Below are positions 8,445 to 17,905 of a stretch of DNA of 64,000 nt, piece after piece. A model generated the notes under the pieces. That model saw only the letters and a list, made by a program, of their open reading frames with translations, did not search any database and was not told where the DNA came from. The position numbers and the translations under genes are program-made. Position 1 is the first letter of the stretch; each line of letters starts with the position of its first letter. Origin of the DNA: an uncultured Clostridia bacterium (GTDB lineage: Bacteria > Bacillota > Clostridia > Oscillospirales > Acutalibacteraceae); assembly GCA_927362715.1 (NCBI GenBank), contig CAKMIX010000005.1:62001-126000 (forward strand), read 5' to 3'.

Positions 8445-9670
8445 GTATCTTCCTCCTTTTTCGCCTTTTGCCGGGCGGCGATCGCTTCACCTGCGGCACG
8501 GCCTGAACTCCATGCCCATTGCAGATTGAACCCGCCGCAGTCACCGTCCACGTTGAGCGCCTCGCCGCAGACATATAAGCTTTCATACCGCTTTGCGCGC
8601 ATGGTGTCGGCGCAAAACGCCGCGCAGTCCGCGCCGCCCGCCGTGACCTGCGCAAAATCGAAGCCGCGCGGATGATCCACCTCCGCGCAGAAATCCTGTA
8701 AGATGTCGGCAAAACGCTCAAGCCGCGCTTCGGTGAGCATGCCGACAGGCTCATCCTTGCGAATACCGCTTTGCAAAAGCAGAGCTTTCCCAAGTGCATG
8801 CGGTACTAAGCCTTCCGCCAAAAGCTCCGCACTTTTTTGCGGCGTTTTGCGCACAGCGGCGCGAAGAAAATCGAGCAGCGCTCCGCGCGAAACGGTCGGC
8901 ACACAATTCAAATGTACAAAAACCGGCTGTGCGCTTTCGGACACATAGCGTGACAGTGAAAAAATCGGGATGCCCGAAAGCCCGTATTCTGTGAACTGCA
9001 CCTCGCCCGAACACGCGGCGAGCGTTTCTTTTTGCGTACGCAGCGTGACCGCACAATCGCAGCGCACGCCCTTGAGGTTTTTCGGGAAGCGCTTGCAGAC
9101 AAGCGCCGTCAGTGCGGGTGCGGGTGGGATGATGCGAAGCCCCAGCTGCCCAAGCAGCCGAAACGCGCCGCCGTCCGTCCCGTGCTGCGGTGCGGCGCTG
9201 CCGCCCGCACAAAGCACCAGGACATCACAGGCATAGGTGTCGTTGAGCAGAAAGCCGCGCTTTTGCGCGCGCACTTTTGTAATCTCGCAGTCTGTGACGA
9301 TACGCACCGAAAGCCGGCGCGCTTCCTCCAGCAGCACGTCGCGCACGGATGCCGCCTGCCCCGACAGCGGGTACACGCGCCCCTCCTCCTCGGTTTTGGT
9401 ACAAAGCCCCATGGAGCGGAAAAAGGACAGCGTGCTTTGCACCGGGAAGCGTGCCAGCGTGTTTTCGGCAAAAGCCGCATCCCCGCGATAATGCGAAACA
9501 TCCGCATGCAGATTGGTCAGATTGCAGCGACCGTTGCCCGTGGCAAGCAGCTTTTTCAAGGGCTTTTGCAGCCGCTCATACACGGTGACGGAAAAGCCCC
9601 CGGCGCGCGCAACGGTGATCGCCGCCGCAAAGCCGGACGCCCCGCCGCCGACAACGGCAACTTTCTGCAT
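8423..9670 (-). CDS. NAD(P)/FAD-dependent oxidoreductase, HI0933/BaiN-like family
   Basis: The 415-residue protein begins with MQKVAVVGGGASGFAAAIT, a classical FAD-binding Rossmann motif. It continues with the family signature KKLLATGNGRCNLTN (about 43-57) and ends with CGEALNVDGDCGGFNLQWAWSSGRAAG. The family includes gut enzymes that act on bile acids (BaiN), but most members are uncharacterised. The start at 9670 is set by GGGAGGTGTCCGTAT; an upstream in-frame extension has no ribosome binding site. It is co-transcribed with the following FAD gene. Confidence 0.88.
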   Translation of the reverse strand: MQKVAVVGGGASGFAAAITVARAGGFSVTVYERLQKPLKKLLATGNGRCNLTNLHADVSHYRGDAAFAENTLARFPVQSTLSFFRSMGLCTKTEEEGRVYPLSGQAASVRDVLLEEARRLSVRIVTDCEITKVRAQKRGFLLNDTYACDVLVLCAGGSAAPQHGTDGGAFRLLGQLGLRIIPPAPALTALVCKRFPKNLKGVRCDCAVTLRTQKETLAACSGEVQFTEYGLSGIPIFSLSRYVSESAQPVFVHLNCVPTVSRGALLDFLRAAVRKTPQKSAELLAEGLVPHALGKALLLQSGIRKDEPVGMLTEARLERFADILQDFCAEVDHPRGFDFAQVTAGGADCAAFCADTMRAKRYESLYVCGEALNVDGDCGGFNLQWAWSSGRAAGEAIAARQKAKKEEDTCCESRN

Positions 9671-9768
9671 ATACGGACACCTCCCGATTTTATAATACCG
9701 CGCAAAGCTATGGACAATATAGGCTATTGTACCTTTTTCGCCCCGCCGTGTCAACCGTCGCGCAGGGC

Positions 9769-9808
9769 ATAAAAAAGCGGCCGGGAGCTTGTGCTTTCCC
9801 GACCGTTT
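9769..9808 (-). terminator. Intrinsic terminator after XRE gene
   Basis: On the minus strand the stem CGGTCGGGAAAGC/AGCTCCCGGCCG is followed by CTTTTTT. Confidence 0.75.
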
Positions 9809-9823
9809 TGTTTATTCGTCCGC

Positions 9824-10222
9824 TTATTGCTCTTTTTTGAAGGAATTGCAGGACGCGATGGTTTTGCGCACCTTGCGTTTGTCCTTTTCGCTTAAAATGC
9901 GGTATTCCCCGATGAGCTCGCGTTCCTCCTTGCTGAGCTTGGAAACCAGAGAGCAATCGTCGTTGTTCGCCTCATACGCCTCCACCTCGTCACAGAGCGT
10001 GTCGATATTCTGCGTATCAATGTGCAGAATAAAGTCGATATCCACGGAAAAGATCTTGGCGAACGCGTCGAGCAGCATGATGTCGGGCGTGTTCTTGGAA
10101 ATCTCATAAGACGTGTATGTTGTGCGGTCAATATTCAAAATATCTGCGATCTGTTGTTGGGTATAATGGTTCACGGTACGCAGCGCACGCATTTGCCGCG
10201 CGAGCTCGGGATTTTTCATCAT
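9824..10222 (-). CDS. XRE-family transcriptional regulator
   Basis: The 132-residue protein has an N-terminal HTH_3 domain (about 5-62; QMRALRTVNHYTQQQIADIL, then RTTYTSYEISKNTPDI). A charged C-terminal region (about 75-130) has no recognisable domain. It is a single-gene unit with its own terminator. Two mirrored copies of a 16-bp motif lie upstream, one at the start of the transcript and one about 135 bp away, so autoregulation is likely. A second ATG three bases downstream is equally possible as the start. Confidence 0.85.
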   Translation of the reverse strand: MMKNPELARQMRALRTVNHYTQQQIADILNIDRTTYTSYEISKNTPDIMLLDAFAKIFSVDIDFILHIDTQNIDTLCDEVEAYEANNDDCSLVSKLSKEERELIGEYRILSEKDKRKVRKTIASCNSFKKEQ

Positions 10223-10237
10223 AGTTCTTCACCCTCG

Positions 10238-10389
10238 AAATTTACTTAATGACATTATACCATAAGTGCGAGGCGGGAATAGTCGCCGAGCGCTATGATA
10301 CAATGTTCTCCGAAGCTCTTGGTAGCTTTGCTTCCTTTTACAGCTTCGTGAGGCTATTATAATAGATATTTTCGTCATTATGTAAATTT
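10238..10389 (-). promoter_or_regulatory. XRE gene control region with paired operator-like sites
   Basis: AAATTTACTTAATGAC (10238-10253) and its mirror GTCATTATGTAAATTT (10374-10389) match at 15 of 16 positions in inverted orientation. On the minus strand the first site adjoins a TGGTATAAT extended -10 (TATAAT at 10254-10259). The second overlaps the -35 area of another minus-strand promoter (TATTATAATAG). Between them is a 7-bp stem (CGAAGCT/AGCTTCG). Confidence 0.5.
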
Positions 10390-10481
10390 GTGTGAAATAA
10401 TCACAGAAATTTTTGATTTTTTCGTCAAGGTGCGCGCAAAAGCTGTACGGCAAATGCAAAAACACGGGTACTGCGTACCTG

Positions 10482-11726
10482 TTACTCCGAAAGCATATGG
10501 ATAAACAGCCCGCTTAACAGCTTCGGCTCGAACCAGGTGGATTTCGGCGGCATGATCTTGCCGGCGTCAGCGATTGCCAAAAGCTCCGAAAGCGAAGTCG
10601 GGAACATGGCGAAAGCCGCCGCTTCACCCGCGTCTACACGTTTTTCCAATTCAGAAAGCCCGCGGATGCCGCCGACAAAGTCGATGCGCTCGCTGCGGCG
10701 CGGGTCGTCTATCCCTAAAATCGGTGTAATGACATGCGCCTGCAGCAGGGAGACATCCAGGCTCGCGACCGGATCGTTCTCATCTGCTATCCCCGGCTTT
10801 ACGGAGAGCGCATACCATTGCCCGCCCAAATACAGCCCGAAGGTATGCCGTTTTTCGGGGCGGTAGGGCGAAACAGGCGCCGGCTCGACTGTAAAATCCG
10901 TCCGAAGCCTTTGCAGGAACTCGGATTCCGTCAGACCGTTCAGATCCTTGACCACACGGTTGTAATCGAGGATCTCCAACTCCTCTGCGGGGAACAGCAC
11001 GGACAAAAAGAAATTGAATTTTTCACTGCCGTCGTAATCGGGATGTGCCGCGCGTCGAAGCTCAGCCACTTTGACGGCGGAAGCCGCACGATGATGCCCG
11101 TCCGCGATATATAGTGCGGGGATCGCCGCAAAGCATGCGCAAAGTGTTTCAATAACTGCCGCATCGTCAATGACCCAGACCTGCTGGCGCACACCGTCCG
11201 CCGTAAAGTCATATACGGCTTCATGCGCCTGCTTCCAATCCTCCAGCATTTTCGAGATCTCTGCCTTACCGCGATAGGTCAGGAAGATCGGCCCCGTATT
11301 CGCGTCGAGCGTGTCCACATGGCGGATACGATCCTGTTCCTTATCCGCGCGCGTCAATTCATGCTTTTTGATGACATTTTGCAGATAATCGTCTACCGAC
11401 GCACAGCCGACCAGCCCCGTCTGCACCCGCCCGAGACGGGTCTGGGCATAGATATATAAACAGGGTGTTTCATCCTGCCGCAGCACATCCGCAGAAATGA
11501 GCTTGCGCAGATTTTGCGCCGCTGTCTCATAAACGCGGTCATCATAAATATTGACCGATTTCGGCAGGTCTATTTCCGCCTTGTCCACACGCAAAAAGGA
11601 ATACGGATTGCCGAATGCGGCGCGGCGCGCCTCATCCGAGTTCATCACATCATAAGGCAATGCAGCGACCTTGTCGGCATAGCCCGCCGCCGGGCGGTAT
11701 GCCCGGAATGCTTTGAGAACCGCCAT
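10482..11726 (-). CDS. DUF1015 family protein (ParB/SerK-like fold)
   Basis: The 414-residue protein starts with the family-typical FRAYRPAAGYADKVAALPYDVM and contains the invariant ALYIADGHHRAASA motif (about 205-218). DUF1015 proteins are related to the ParB/Srx fold, in which some members phosphorylate free serine, and they often lie beside serine genes. No serA or serC is seen here, so a kinase role is only a possibility. It is likely the last gene of a run from the SBP and VanZ genes, 9 bases after the latter. Confidence 0.8.
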   Translation of the reverse strand: MAVLKAFRAYRPAAGYADKVAALPYDVMNSDEARRAAFGNPYSFLRVDKAEIDLPKSVNIYDDRVYETAAQNLRKLISADVLRQDETPCLYIYAQTRLGRVQTGLVGCASVDDYLQNVIKKHELTRADKEQDRIRHVDTLDANTGPIFLTYRGKAEISKMLEDWKQAHEAVYDFTADGVRQQVWVIDDAAVIETLCACFAAIPALYIADGHHRAASAVKVAELRRAAHPDYDGSEKFNFFLSVLFPAEELEILDYNRVVKDLNGLTESEFLQRLRTDFTVEPAPVSPYRPEKRHTFGLYLGGQWYALSVKPGIADENDPVASLDVSLLQAHVITPILGIDDPRRSERIDFVGGIRGLSELEKRVDAGEAAAFAMFPTSLSELLAIADAGKIMPPKSTWFEPKLLSGLFIHMLSE

Positions 11727-11735
11727 GTTTTTTCC

Positions 11736-12224
11736 TCACTTCTTCAATGTTCTTTTTTGTATATACAGCCAAAGCCGATACAGCGCAGCTGCAAGCAGGA
11801 TGCCCGCAGCTGCGCCGGCAGCATCGATGAACACGTCGCGCAGCAGACAGGCACGTCCGGCCGAAAAATACTGATGGATCTCATCTGTCGCCGCATACAG
11901 CGCCGCCGAAAGCAGGGAAAGTACGGGCTGCGGGCTGCGAAACGATTGCAGGTAGGCGTTGTAAAGCAGCAGCGCAAAGCCGCAGTATTCCAACATATGC
12001 GCCGCCTTGCGGATGATATGCGACGTCAATGAGATTCCCAACTGTTCAAACAGGAATGCGAGCAGACCGTCGCTGCGTGCCGAGGACTGCGTTGCGTTGT
12101 CGGCGGACAGCAGAAAGATGACCGCCGCACACGCCGCGACTGCCGCCCATGAGCCGGTTAAGGTCCAGAACCGCCCGCTGCGCAGAAAAGCTCTATTTTT
12201 TGAGTGCATTGATAAAGTAGACAT
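11736..12224 (-). CDS. VanZ-like family membrane protein
   Basis: The 162-residue protein has four predicted membrane helices and the VanZ signatures RKAAHMLEYCGFALLLY (about 72-88) and DEIHQYFSAGRACLLRDVFID (about 114-134). VanZ proteins give low-level teicoplanin resistance in some hosts; most chromosomal members have unknown roles at the envelope. The start is uncertain. ATG 12224 has AGAGG only 3 bases away and ATG 12209 has no spaced ribosome binding site. Both lie inside the end of the upstream SBP gene, so translation is probably coupled. Confidence 0.82.
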   Translation of the reverse strand: MSTLSMHSKNRAFLRSGRFWTLTGSWAAVAACAAVIFLLSADNATQSSARSDGLLAFLFEQLGISLTSHIIRKAAHMLEYCGFALLLYNAYLQSFRSPQPVLSLLSAALYAATDEIHQYFSAGRACLLRDVFIDAAGAAAGILLAAALYRLWLYIQKRTLKK

Positions 12225-13827
12225 AATCCTCTGAAGAATAGAAATAGATGCCAGACGTGTCGGCGGAGGTAACAAAGCAGCTTTGGAGATAGCACACCGG
12301 CAGCAAGACCGCGTGCTGCAAAAGATAGTCCTCCGCTGCGGCACAGGCGGCTTGCAGGTTGGAAAAGCTTCCCGCATTTTCATGCACGGTACCAAGCAGC
12401 GCCGTATAAGCCGCATCTGTAAAGCCGAAGAAGTTGTCAGAGCCGAAGCTTTCCAAAAAGCCCGCTGTAGAGGCCGAATCGGCAGTGATCGGATACAGCA
12501 CAACGGTAAAGTTGCCGTCGGCGATGCTCGCCTCAAGCACCGAGTCGCTCACGGCGCGAACCGTCGCAACAAATTTCACCCCGAGCGCATGCTGCCACCC
12601 CTGCACGGTCTGACGCGCAAACTCGGCATAGGATTCCGCACACAAGATCTCGATCTCCACCGATGAGACGCCCAATTCCAGCAGCGCCTCCTCAAAATAC
12701 GCGCTTGCGGCGCTTTCATCATACGCCAAAGCAGAAGCGGCGCCGCGTGCGGCGCGGTAGGTATTTTCTCCGATCGTGCAATACGGCGGCACAAGCCCCT
12801 CGGCAGACACGGTTCCCTCCCCTAACGCCGAAACGCAATCCGGGGAGAACGCGGTGACGAGCGCGCGGCGCAGGTTTTCATTTGTAAGCGAACCGGAGCT
12901 TTGGTTGAACAGAAACGACAGCGTGATGTTGTCGATGCTTTGCGTCACAAGGTCGGAGGTGTCCTCCAGCGCATCCACCTGCGCCTGTGTCAAAAACGCG
13001 GCATCATAGGAACCGGACGCCATGCGTTCAGGGATCTCCTGTGCGTTTTCCACGTAAGACAGTGTAAGGGAGGCGGGCTTTACATCCCGAGCCCCCCGAT
13101 AGTCGTCATTGCGCGACAGGCGGATCGAGGTCTCCTCTGTCCAGCGGGACACATGCAGCGGCCCGTTGCACAAGGTAAGTCCCGGTTCCAGCCCGTATCT
13201 GCCGTTTGTCAGCACAAAAAATTCCTCATCGCACGGCATGGCGGCCGGTGCGGTCAGCGCATACAGAAAATTATCGTCCGTATAGTCCAGCGTGATACGC
13301 ACCGTAAACGAGTCGAGCGCCTCTACGCCGAGCGTGGCGACGGCGGCTCTGCCCGCCATGATGTCGCGCGCGCCGGAGATCGCAGAAAACAGGTAGGCGT
13401 CCGGCGAGCCGGTCTGCGGATCCACGGCACGGCGCAGTCCGAACACGAAATCCTCGGCATACACGGTACTGTCAAACGTCTCCGTATAATTTTCGCCGAG
13501 CAGATCCTTGTGCCCGGAAAACAGGGCCCAGTGCGCGTCCTGCCGCAGCGTAAAGGTATAGACAAGCCCGTCTTCGGAGACGGTGTAGCTTTCGGCGACG
13601 CCGGGCAGCAGCGCGCCGTTTTCATCCACAGCCATGAGCCCTTCGTAGCAATTCACCGCTGTAAGACGCTCCGCGTTGGAATCGGCGATCTGCGGATCAA
13701 GGCTGTCCGGCTCATCCGTAACGGGCATGGAAAACGTCTCGTCCTCCTGCATCCTGCCGAAGCACCCCGAAAGCGGCAATGTAACGCACAGCAGCACCAA
13801 AAACACGGCAAGTATCTTTTTGCGCAC
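12193..13827 (-). CDS. Peptide/nickel-type ABC transporter substrate-binding lipoprotein (SBP_bac_5)
   Basis: The 544-residue protein starts with a lipoprotein signal peptide with lipobox LSGC. It has family 5 solute-binding features: DEPDSLDPQIAD near the N-terminus, VYTFTLRQDAHWALF, and EDFVFGLRRAVDP. The protein would bind oligopeptides outside the membrane. No permease or ATPase genes are adjacent, so it is an orphan binding protein. The start is GTG at 13827, preceded by AAAGGAGGCGCTTCG; a longer upstream frame has no support. Confidence 0.88.
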   Translation of the reverse strand: MRKKILAVFLVLLCVTLPLSGCFGRMQEDETFSMPVTDEPDSLDPQIADSNAERLTAVNCYEGLMAVDENGALLPGVAESYTVSEDGLVYTFTLRQDAHWALFSGHKDLLGENYTETFDSTVYAEDFVFGLRRAVDPQTGSPDAYLFSAISGARDIMAGRAAVATLGVEALDSFTVRITLDYTDDNFLYALTAPAAMPCDEEFFVLTNGRYGLEPGLTLCNGPLHVSRWTEETSIRLSRNDDYRGARDVKPASLTLSYVENAQEIPERMASGSYDAAFLTQAQVDALEDTSDLVTQSIDNITLSFLFNQSSGSLTNENLRRALVTAFSPDCVSALGEGTVSAEGLVPPYCTIGENTYRAARGAASALAYDESAASAYFEEALLELGVSSVEIEILCAESYAEFARQTVQGWQHALGVKFVATVRAVSDSVLEASIADGNFTVVLYPITADSASTAGFLESFGSDNFFGFTDAAYTALLGTVHENAGSFSNLQAACAAAEDYLLQHAVLLPVCYLQSCFVTSADTSGIYFYSSEDYVYFINALKK

Positions 13828-13923
13828 CGAAGCGCCTCCTTTCCCAAAAATCCGGGATTTGTTATATTGTAGCATAGTTGTCTCGGAAAATCCACCGTAT
13901 TCTCCCCTTGTGCGCAAAAAAAC

Positions 13924-13960
13924 CGACAAAAGAGGACGCCCGCATAATGGGGCGTCCTGC
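13924..13960 (-). terminator. Intrinsic terminator after the LCP gene
   Basis: A 9-bp stem AGGACGCCC/GGGCGTCCT is followed on the minus strand by CTTTTG. Confidence 0.7.
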
Positions 13961-13978
13961 ATAGGCGTTATGGTTCGA

Positions 13979-15388
13979 TCAAGCCGCAGCCGGCGGCGAT
14001 GTGCTTTCCTCCGCCGGCGTGGTGGTGGTCGGCGGTTCGGTGGACTCGGGTTCCGTCTGGGGCGGGTCGGTGATCGCTTCGTCCGGATCCGTTGTCGGCG
14101 GCGTATCCGGCACTGTCGTCGGTGCTGCCGTCGTAGTCGGAGTTGTGTGTCTACGCGTGGTCGTTTCGTTGCGATCCGCATCCTCGTCGTCCGACGAGGA
14201 CGAATTGCCGCCGCTGCTGCCCGAGCCGCCGCTGTTATTCAAATCGACGGATGTCGCCGATTCGCTCACCTCGCCGTAAATGAACATATGCAGGCGCTCG
14301 GTCGCGGCAGCCAGATCGTACCGCCACACCCACGCGCCGTCATAGTTGCCGCCGATGGCGTTATCCTCGTCACCGGGGATAACGATCGACTGGATGTTCA
14401 AGTCCTGCGTGATCATCGGCGCATAGGACATGATCTCGGAGAAAGAAAGCGAGGTCTCACAAAGCGACATCATGGTGCGCAGCACCTCGGCATAGCGCGT
14501 GGGGCTGATCTGCCGCGCCTTGACAAGCAGTGCGTCAAGCACCTTGCGCTGGCGTTCGGAACGCGCCACATCCGAATCGATATGGCGGATGCGCGCATAC
14601 ACCACGGCCTGCTTGCCGTTGAGGTGCACCATACCCGCCTCTTCAATATACGGGAAATCGGGATCGTCATCGTCGCCGATATTGTTGACTTCAACGCGCT
14701 CCCGCTCGGTGATTTCAAGATCCACGCCGCCAAGGACATCGATCGCTTCGGCGACCTTTGCAAAATTCACCGTAACATAGTCGGTGATGTTCATCCCGAA
14801 ATTCTGGTTCAGCGTTTTGATGGCGAGTTCCGCACCGCCGTACATATAGGCGTGCGTAATCTTCTGATTTTTGTGGCCTTCGATCGCCACATAGCTGTCG
14901 CGCAGAATGGAGGACAGTTTCACGGTGTTGTTCGCCCGGTCAATACTTACAATAATGATCGTGTCGGATCTGCCGGAAAAGGAATCCTCGTCGCGCGTAT
15001 CCACACCGAACAGCGCCACGTTGAAGATCCCGGTGTCGCCGTATTTGTCCTCGATGTCGGTCGTGATGCCGAGGTTGTCCTCGTTGATATCGCTGCGGAA
15101 GCTGTTATAAATGCCGTATACCACGCCGAACAAAAGCAGCGCCAAAAGCAAGACCGCGAGCACAACATATACCACAATGCGCTTCCACTTTTTCATGCCG
15201 AACCATTTTTTGCCGAACTTGCTGTTGCGGAATTTGCTGTTTTTCCGCTTTTCGGCGCGGATGCGTTCCTTGCGCCGCTTTTTGCGGGCTTTCATCTGCT
15301 CCTGCTTATATTTTTTATCTACCTTTTCATCCAATTTGCGGCTCAGTTCCACTTTCCGCTCTTCGGAACGACGATTTTCGTTAGCCAT
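13979..15388 (-). CDS. LytR-CpsA-Psr (LCP) family cell-wall glycopolymer ligase
   Basis: LCP proteins transfer undecaprenyl-linked teichoic acids or polysaccharides to peptidoglycan. The 469-residue protein has a strongly basic cytoplasmic N-terminus (1-69), one membrane helix (about 70-92) and an LCP domain (about 120-310). Active-site-type residues appear in FGVDTR, SGRSDTIIIVSID, LRDSYV and VYARIRHIDSDVARSERQR. A long Ser/Asp then Thr/Pro-rich tail (about 375-469) probably spans the wall. The start at 15388 follows GAGGTGTGCT. A consensus promoter lies upstream, and the gene forms a single unit. Confidence 0.92.
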   Translation of the reverse strand: MANENRRSEERKVELSRKLDEKVDKKYKQEQMKARKKRRKERIRAEKRKNSKFRNSKFGKKWFGMKKWKRIVVYVVLAVLLLALLLFGVVYGIYNSFRSDINEDNLGITTDIEDKYGDTGIFNVALFGVDTRDEDSFSGRSDTIIIVSIDRANNTVKLSSILRDSYVAIEGHKNQKITHAYMYGGAELAIKTLNQNFGMNITDYVTVNFAKVAEAIDVLGGVDLEITERERVEVNNIGDDDDPDFPYIEEAGMVHLNGKQAVVYARIRHIDSDVARSERQRKVLDALLVKARQISPTRYAEVLRTMMSLCETSLSFSEIMSYAPMITQDLNIQSIVIPGDEDNAIGGNYDGAWVWRYDLAAATERLHMFIYGEVSESATSVDLNNSGGSGSSGGNSSSSDDEDADRNETTTRRHTTPTTTAAPTTVPDTPPTTDPDEAITDPPQTEPESTEPPTTTTPAEESTSPPAAA

Positions 15389-15485
15389 AGCACACCTCGA
15401 GGATAGTATTCCTGTGCGGATACAAACCATGTATTCTTGCAACGGGCGCCGCCCGTCTCTTCTTGTTGCATCAAATGATCGCCTT

Positions 15486-15514
15486 ATTATACTGTATTCG
15501 ACGAAATCTGTCAA
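15486..15514 (-). promoter_or_regulatory. Predicted sigma-A promoter for the LCP gene
   Basis: On the minus strand TTGACA (15509-15514) and TATAAT (15486-15491) are separated by 17 bases. This is a full consensus match. Confidence 0.8.
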
Positions 15515-15877
15515 ACCCTATCTATAAGCTGCCGAGAACCGAACCCGATATGCCGAAAACGCGCCGGCACGGCGGTCTTTCCCTTTTTTACCCTTGGCAG
15601 GCGGCAGCCTGCCTGCGTGCTCAAAACGAAAATCCCATCCCTGCCGCCATCGTTTTCGGTGCGCAGCAGTTTTCAGCGAGGGGCTTTTTGTGCGGGCAAG
15701 GCACAAAAGCGCCGGAATACTGACGTATTTCAAGCCCTTTCGCGCAGCCCGCGCGGGAAGCGTCCGCTGAAAACCATATTGTGTTCGACTCCCGGCAGCT
15801 TACTGCCGCTTCACCGAAATGGTCAAAAACTGTACGGTGAAACGGCGGAATCTCGGCGTTTTTGCGGCGAAAATATG
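15515..15877. other. Intergenic region without a supported gene
   Basis: Between the LCP promoter and the uxu promoter no frame has a ribosome binding site or recognisable protein. There is a GC-rich inverted repeat (GGCAGGC...GCCTGCC, about 15596-15613). Open frames here look like chance. Confidence 0.6.
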
Positions 15878-15906
15878 TTGATAAATATGCCTTTGGGTGA
15901 TAAAAT
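15878..15906 (+). promoter_or_regulatory. Predicted promoter of the hexuronate operon
   Basis: TTGATA (15878-15883) and TAAAAT (15901-15906) are separated by 17 bases, about 55 bases before uxuA. No clear operator palindrome was seen. Confidence 0.65.
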
Positions 15907-15961
15907 AAACAAAAATGGGAATATCTTCTTTCCCCGAAGAAAGGTGATGATCGTTTTGCAG

Positions 15962-17026
15962 ATGACGTTCCGCTGGTTCGGCAAGGAAAAGGACACCGTA
16001 ACGCTTGAGCAGATCCGCCAGATCCCCGGCGTAACGGGCGTTGTGCCGGCGCTGCACTATCTGCCCGCAGGGGAAGCGTGGCCGCTTGACGACATATTAA
16101 AAATGAAAGCGGAGATCGAAGCTGCGGGTCTTACGATGGAATGCATCGAAAGCGTCAATGTGCACGAGGATATCAAAATCGGTCTGCCCACGCGCGATCG
16201 GTATATTGAAAATTACAAGGAAAGCATCCGCAACCTTGCAAAAGCAGGCGTAAAGGTGATCTGCTACAACTTCATGCCTGTGTTCGACTGGACGCGCACG
16301 GACCTTTCGCTGCGCACTGCGGACTGTTCGACCTGCCTTGCCTATGACGGCACGCAGATCGAGGGCAAATCCCCCGAAGAGATGTTCCGTGAGATCGACG
16401 ACAACTCCAACGGCTACGCCATGCCCGGCTGGGAGACCGAGCGCATGCCCGAGATCAAAGAACTGTTCGAAAAATATAAGGGTGTGGACGAGGAAACGCT
16501 TTGGCGCAACCTCATTTACTTTTTAGAGCAGATCATGCCGGTCTGCGAAGAATGCGACGTCAAAATGGCGATCCACCCGGACGATCCGCCATGGGGCATT
16601 TTCGGGCTGCCGCGCATCATCACGAATATCGACGCGCTCAAAAGGCTGCTGACGGCGGTACCGAGCAAGTATAACGGGCTGACCTTCTGCACGGGGTCTT
16701 TGGGTGCAAGCCTTCAAAACGACCTGCCCGCGATGATCCGGGAGGTGGGCGACCGCATTTATTTCGCGCACCTGCGCAATGTCAAGGTCGAGGGCCGGCA
16801 TTTCAACGAGACCGCACATGAAAGCGGCGCGGGCTCGCTCGACATGTACGAGATCGTAAAAGCGCTGCAGGACGTCGGCTTTGACGGGTATATCCGCCCC
16901 GACCACGGCAGAATGATCTGGGGCGAGGTCGCGCGCCCCGGCTACGGTCTTTATGACCGCGCGCTTGGTGCGACCTATCTCAACGGGCTTTGGGAAGCCG
17001 TAGAAAAACAGAAAGCGGGGAAATGA
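15962..17026 (+). CDS. uxuA: D-mannonate dehydratase
   Basis: UxuA dehydrates D-mannonate to 2-keto-3-deoxygluconate in the cytoplasm. The 354-residue protein begins [20 protein letters not shown] and contains the family blocks [26 protein letters not shown] and [10 protein letters not shown]-like [14 protein letters not shown]. It also has FAHLRNVK and [10 protein letters not shown], which carry the metal-binding His, Cys and Asp residues. The exact start is uncertain: AAAGGTGAT at about 15941-15948 could serve TTG 15956 or ATG 15962, while ATG 15947 overlaps it. It is the first gene of the uronate operon. Confidence 0.94.
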   Translation: MTFRWFGKEKDTVTLEQIRQIPGVTGVVPALHYLPAGEAWPLDDILKMKAEIEAAGLTMECIESVNVHEDIKIGLPTRDRYIENYKESIRNLAKAGVKVICYNFMPVFDWTRTDLSLRTADCSTCLAYDGTQIEGKSPEEMFREIDDNSNGYAMPGWETERMPEIKELFEKYKGVDEETLWRNLIYFLEQIMPVCEECDVKMAIHPDDPPWGIFGLPRIITNIDALKRLLTAVPSKYNGLTFCTGSLGASLQNDLPAMIREVGDRIYFAHLRNVKVEGRHFNETAHESGAGSLDMYEIVKALQDVGFDGYIRPDHGRMIWGEVARPGYGLYDRALGATYLNGLWEAVEKQKAGK

Positions 17027-17027
17027 C

Positions 17028-17876
17028 ATGATACACGAAAATTTAAAAGGCCGTGTCGCGGTTGTCACGGGCGGCGGCGGCGTACTGTGCGGTGATTTTG
17101 CAAAGGCGCTTGCACGCCAGGGCGTGAAGGTCGCCGTGCTCGACTTGAATGAAGCGGCGGCGCAGAAGGTCGCCGACGAGATCACCGCTGCGGGCGGCGA
17201 AGCGATCGCCGTCCCCTGCAATGTGCTCGAACCCGAGAGCATGGAAGCGGCACGCAAGATCGTCAACGAGCGTCTTGGCACCTGCGACATTCTCTTGAAC
17301 GGCGCGGGCGGCAACAATCCGAAGGGCACGACCACCAAGGAAACGCTGGAAGCCGTAGACCTTGTTGAGAAGGATGAAAACGTCAAGACCTTTTTCGACC
17401 TTGACCCGCAGGGCATTTCCTTTGTATTCAACTTAAACTTCCTCGGCACGCTCATCCCCACGCAGGTCTTTGCGCGCGACATGGCGGCAAAGGACAACAC
17501 CTGCATCGTGATGGTCACATCCATGAACGCATTCCGCCCGCTCACGAAGATCCCTGCGTATTCCGCAGCAAAGGCGGCGGTCAAGAATTTCACCGAATTC
17601 ATGGCGGTGCATTTCGCCGAGGTGGGCATCCGCGTCAACAGCATTGCACCGGGCTTTTTCTCGACCAACCAGAATAAGACGCTTTTATGGAACGAGGACG
17701 GCACGCCTACCGCACGCACGGGCAAGATCCTTGCCGCCACGCCGATGAAGCGCTTCGGCGAACCGGAAGAGCTCGAAGGTGCGCTGTTGTTTTTGTGTGA
17801 TGAAAGCTATTCGAGCTTCATCACGGGCACGACCATTGCGGTGGACGGCGGCTTCAACGCCTATTCGGGCGTATAA
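17028..17876 (+). CDS. uxuB: SDR-family D-mannonate oxidoreductase (fructuronate reductase)
   Basis: The 282-residue short-chain dehydrogenase has TGGGGVLCG (14-22) for NAD(P), NGAGG (91-95), catalytic Ser165 and the Tyr178-x3-Lys182 motif in YSAAK. It ends with the usual GTTIAVDGGFNAYSGV. Its position one base after uxuA supports the D-fructuronate to D-mannonate step. The SDR form replaces the classical polyol-dehydrogenase UxuB of Escherichia coli. Substrate assignment rests on operon context. Confidence 0.87.
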   Translation: MIHENLKGRVAVVTGGGGVLCGDFAKALARQGVKVAVLDLNEAAAQKVADEITAAGGEAIAVPCNVLEPESMEAARKIVNERLGTCDILLNGAGGNNPKGTTTKETLEAVDLVEKDENVKTFFDLDPQGISFVFNLNFLGTLIPTQVFARDMAAKDNTCIVMVTSMNAFRPLTKIPAYSAAKAAVKNFTEFMAVHFAEVGIRVNSIAPGFFSTNQNKTLLWNEDGTPTARTGKILAATPMKRFGEPEELEGALLFLCDESYSSFITGTTIAVDGGFNAYSGV

Positions 17877-17905
17877 CGGACACAAAACAAACGGAGTGGA
17901 TTTTT

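Noticed and set aside
15617-15946. Upstream extension of uxuA by about 110 codons
   Set aside because: It runs through the promoter and has no homology; UxuA proteins begin at MTFRW.
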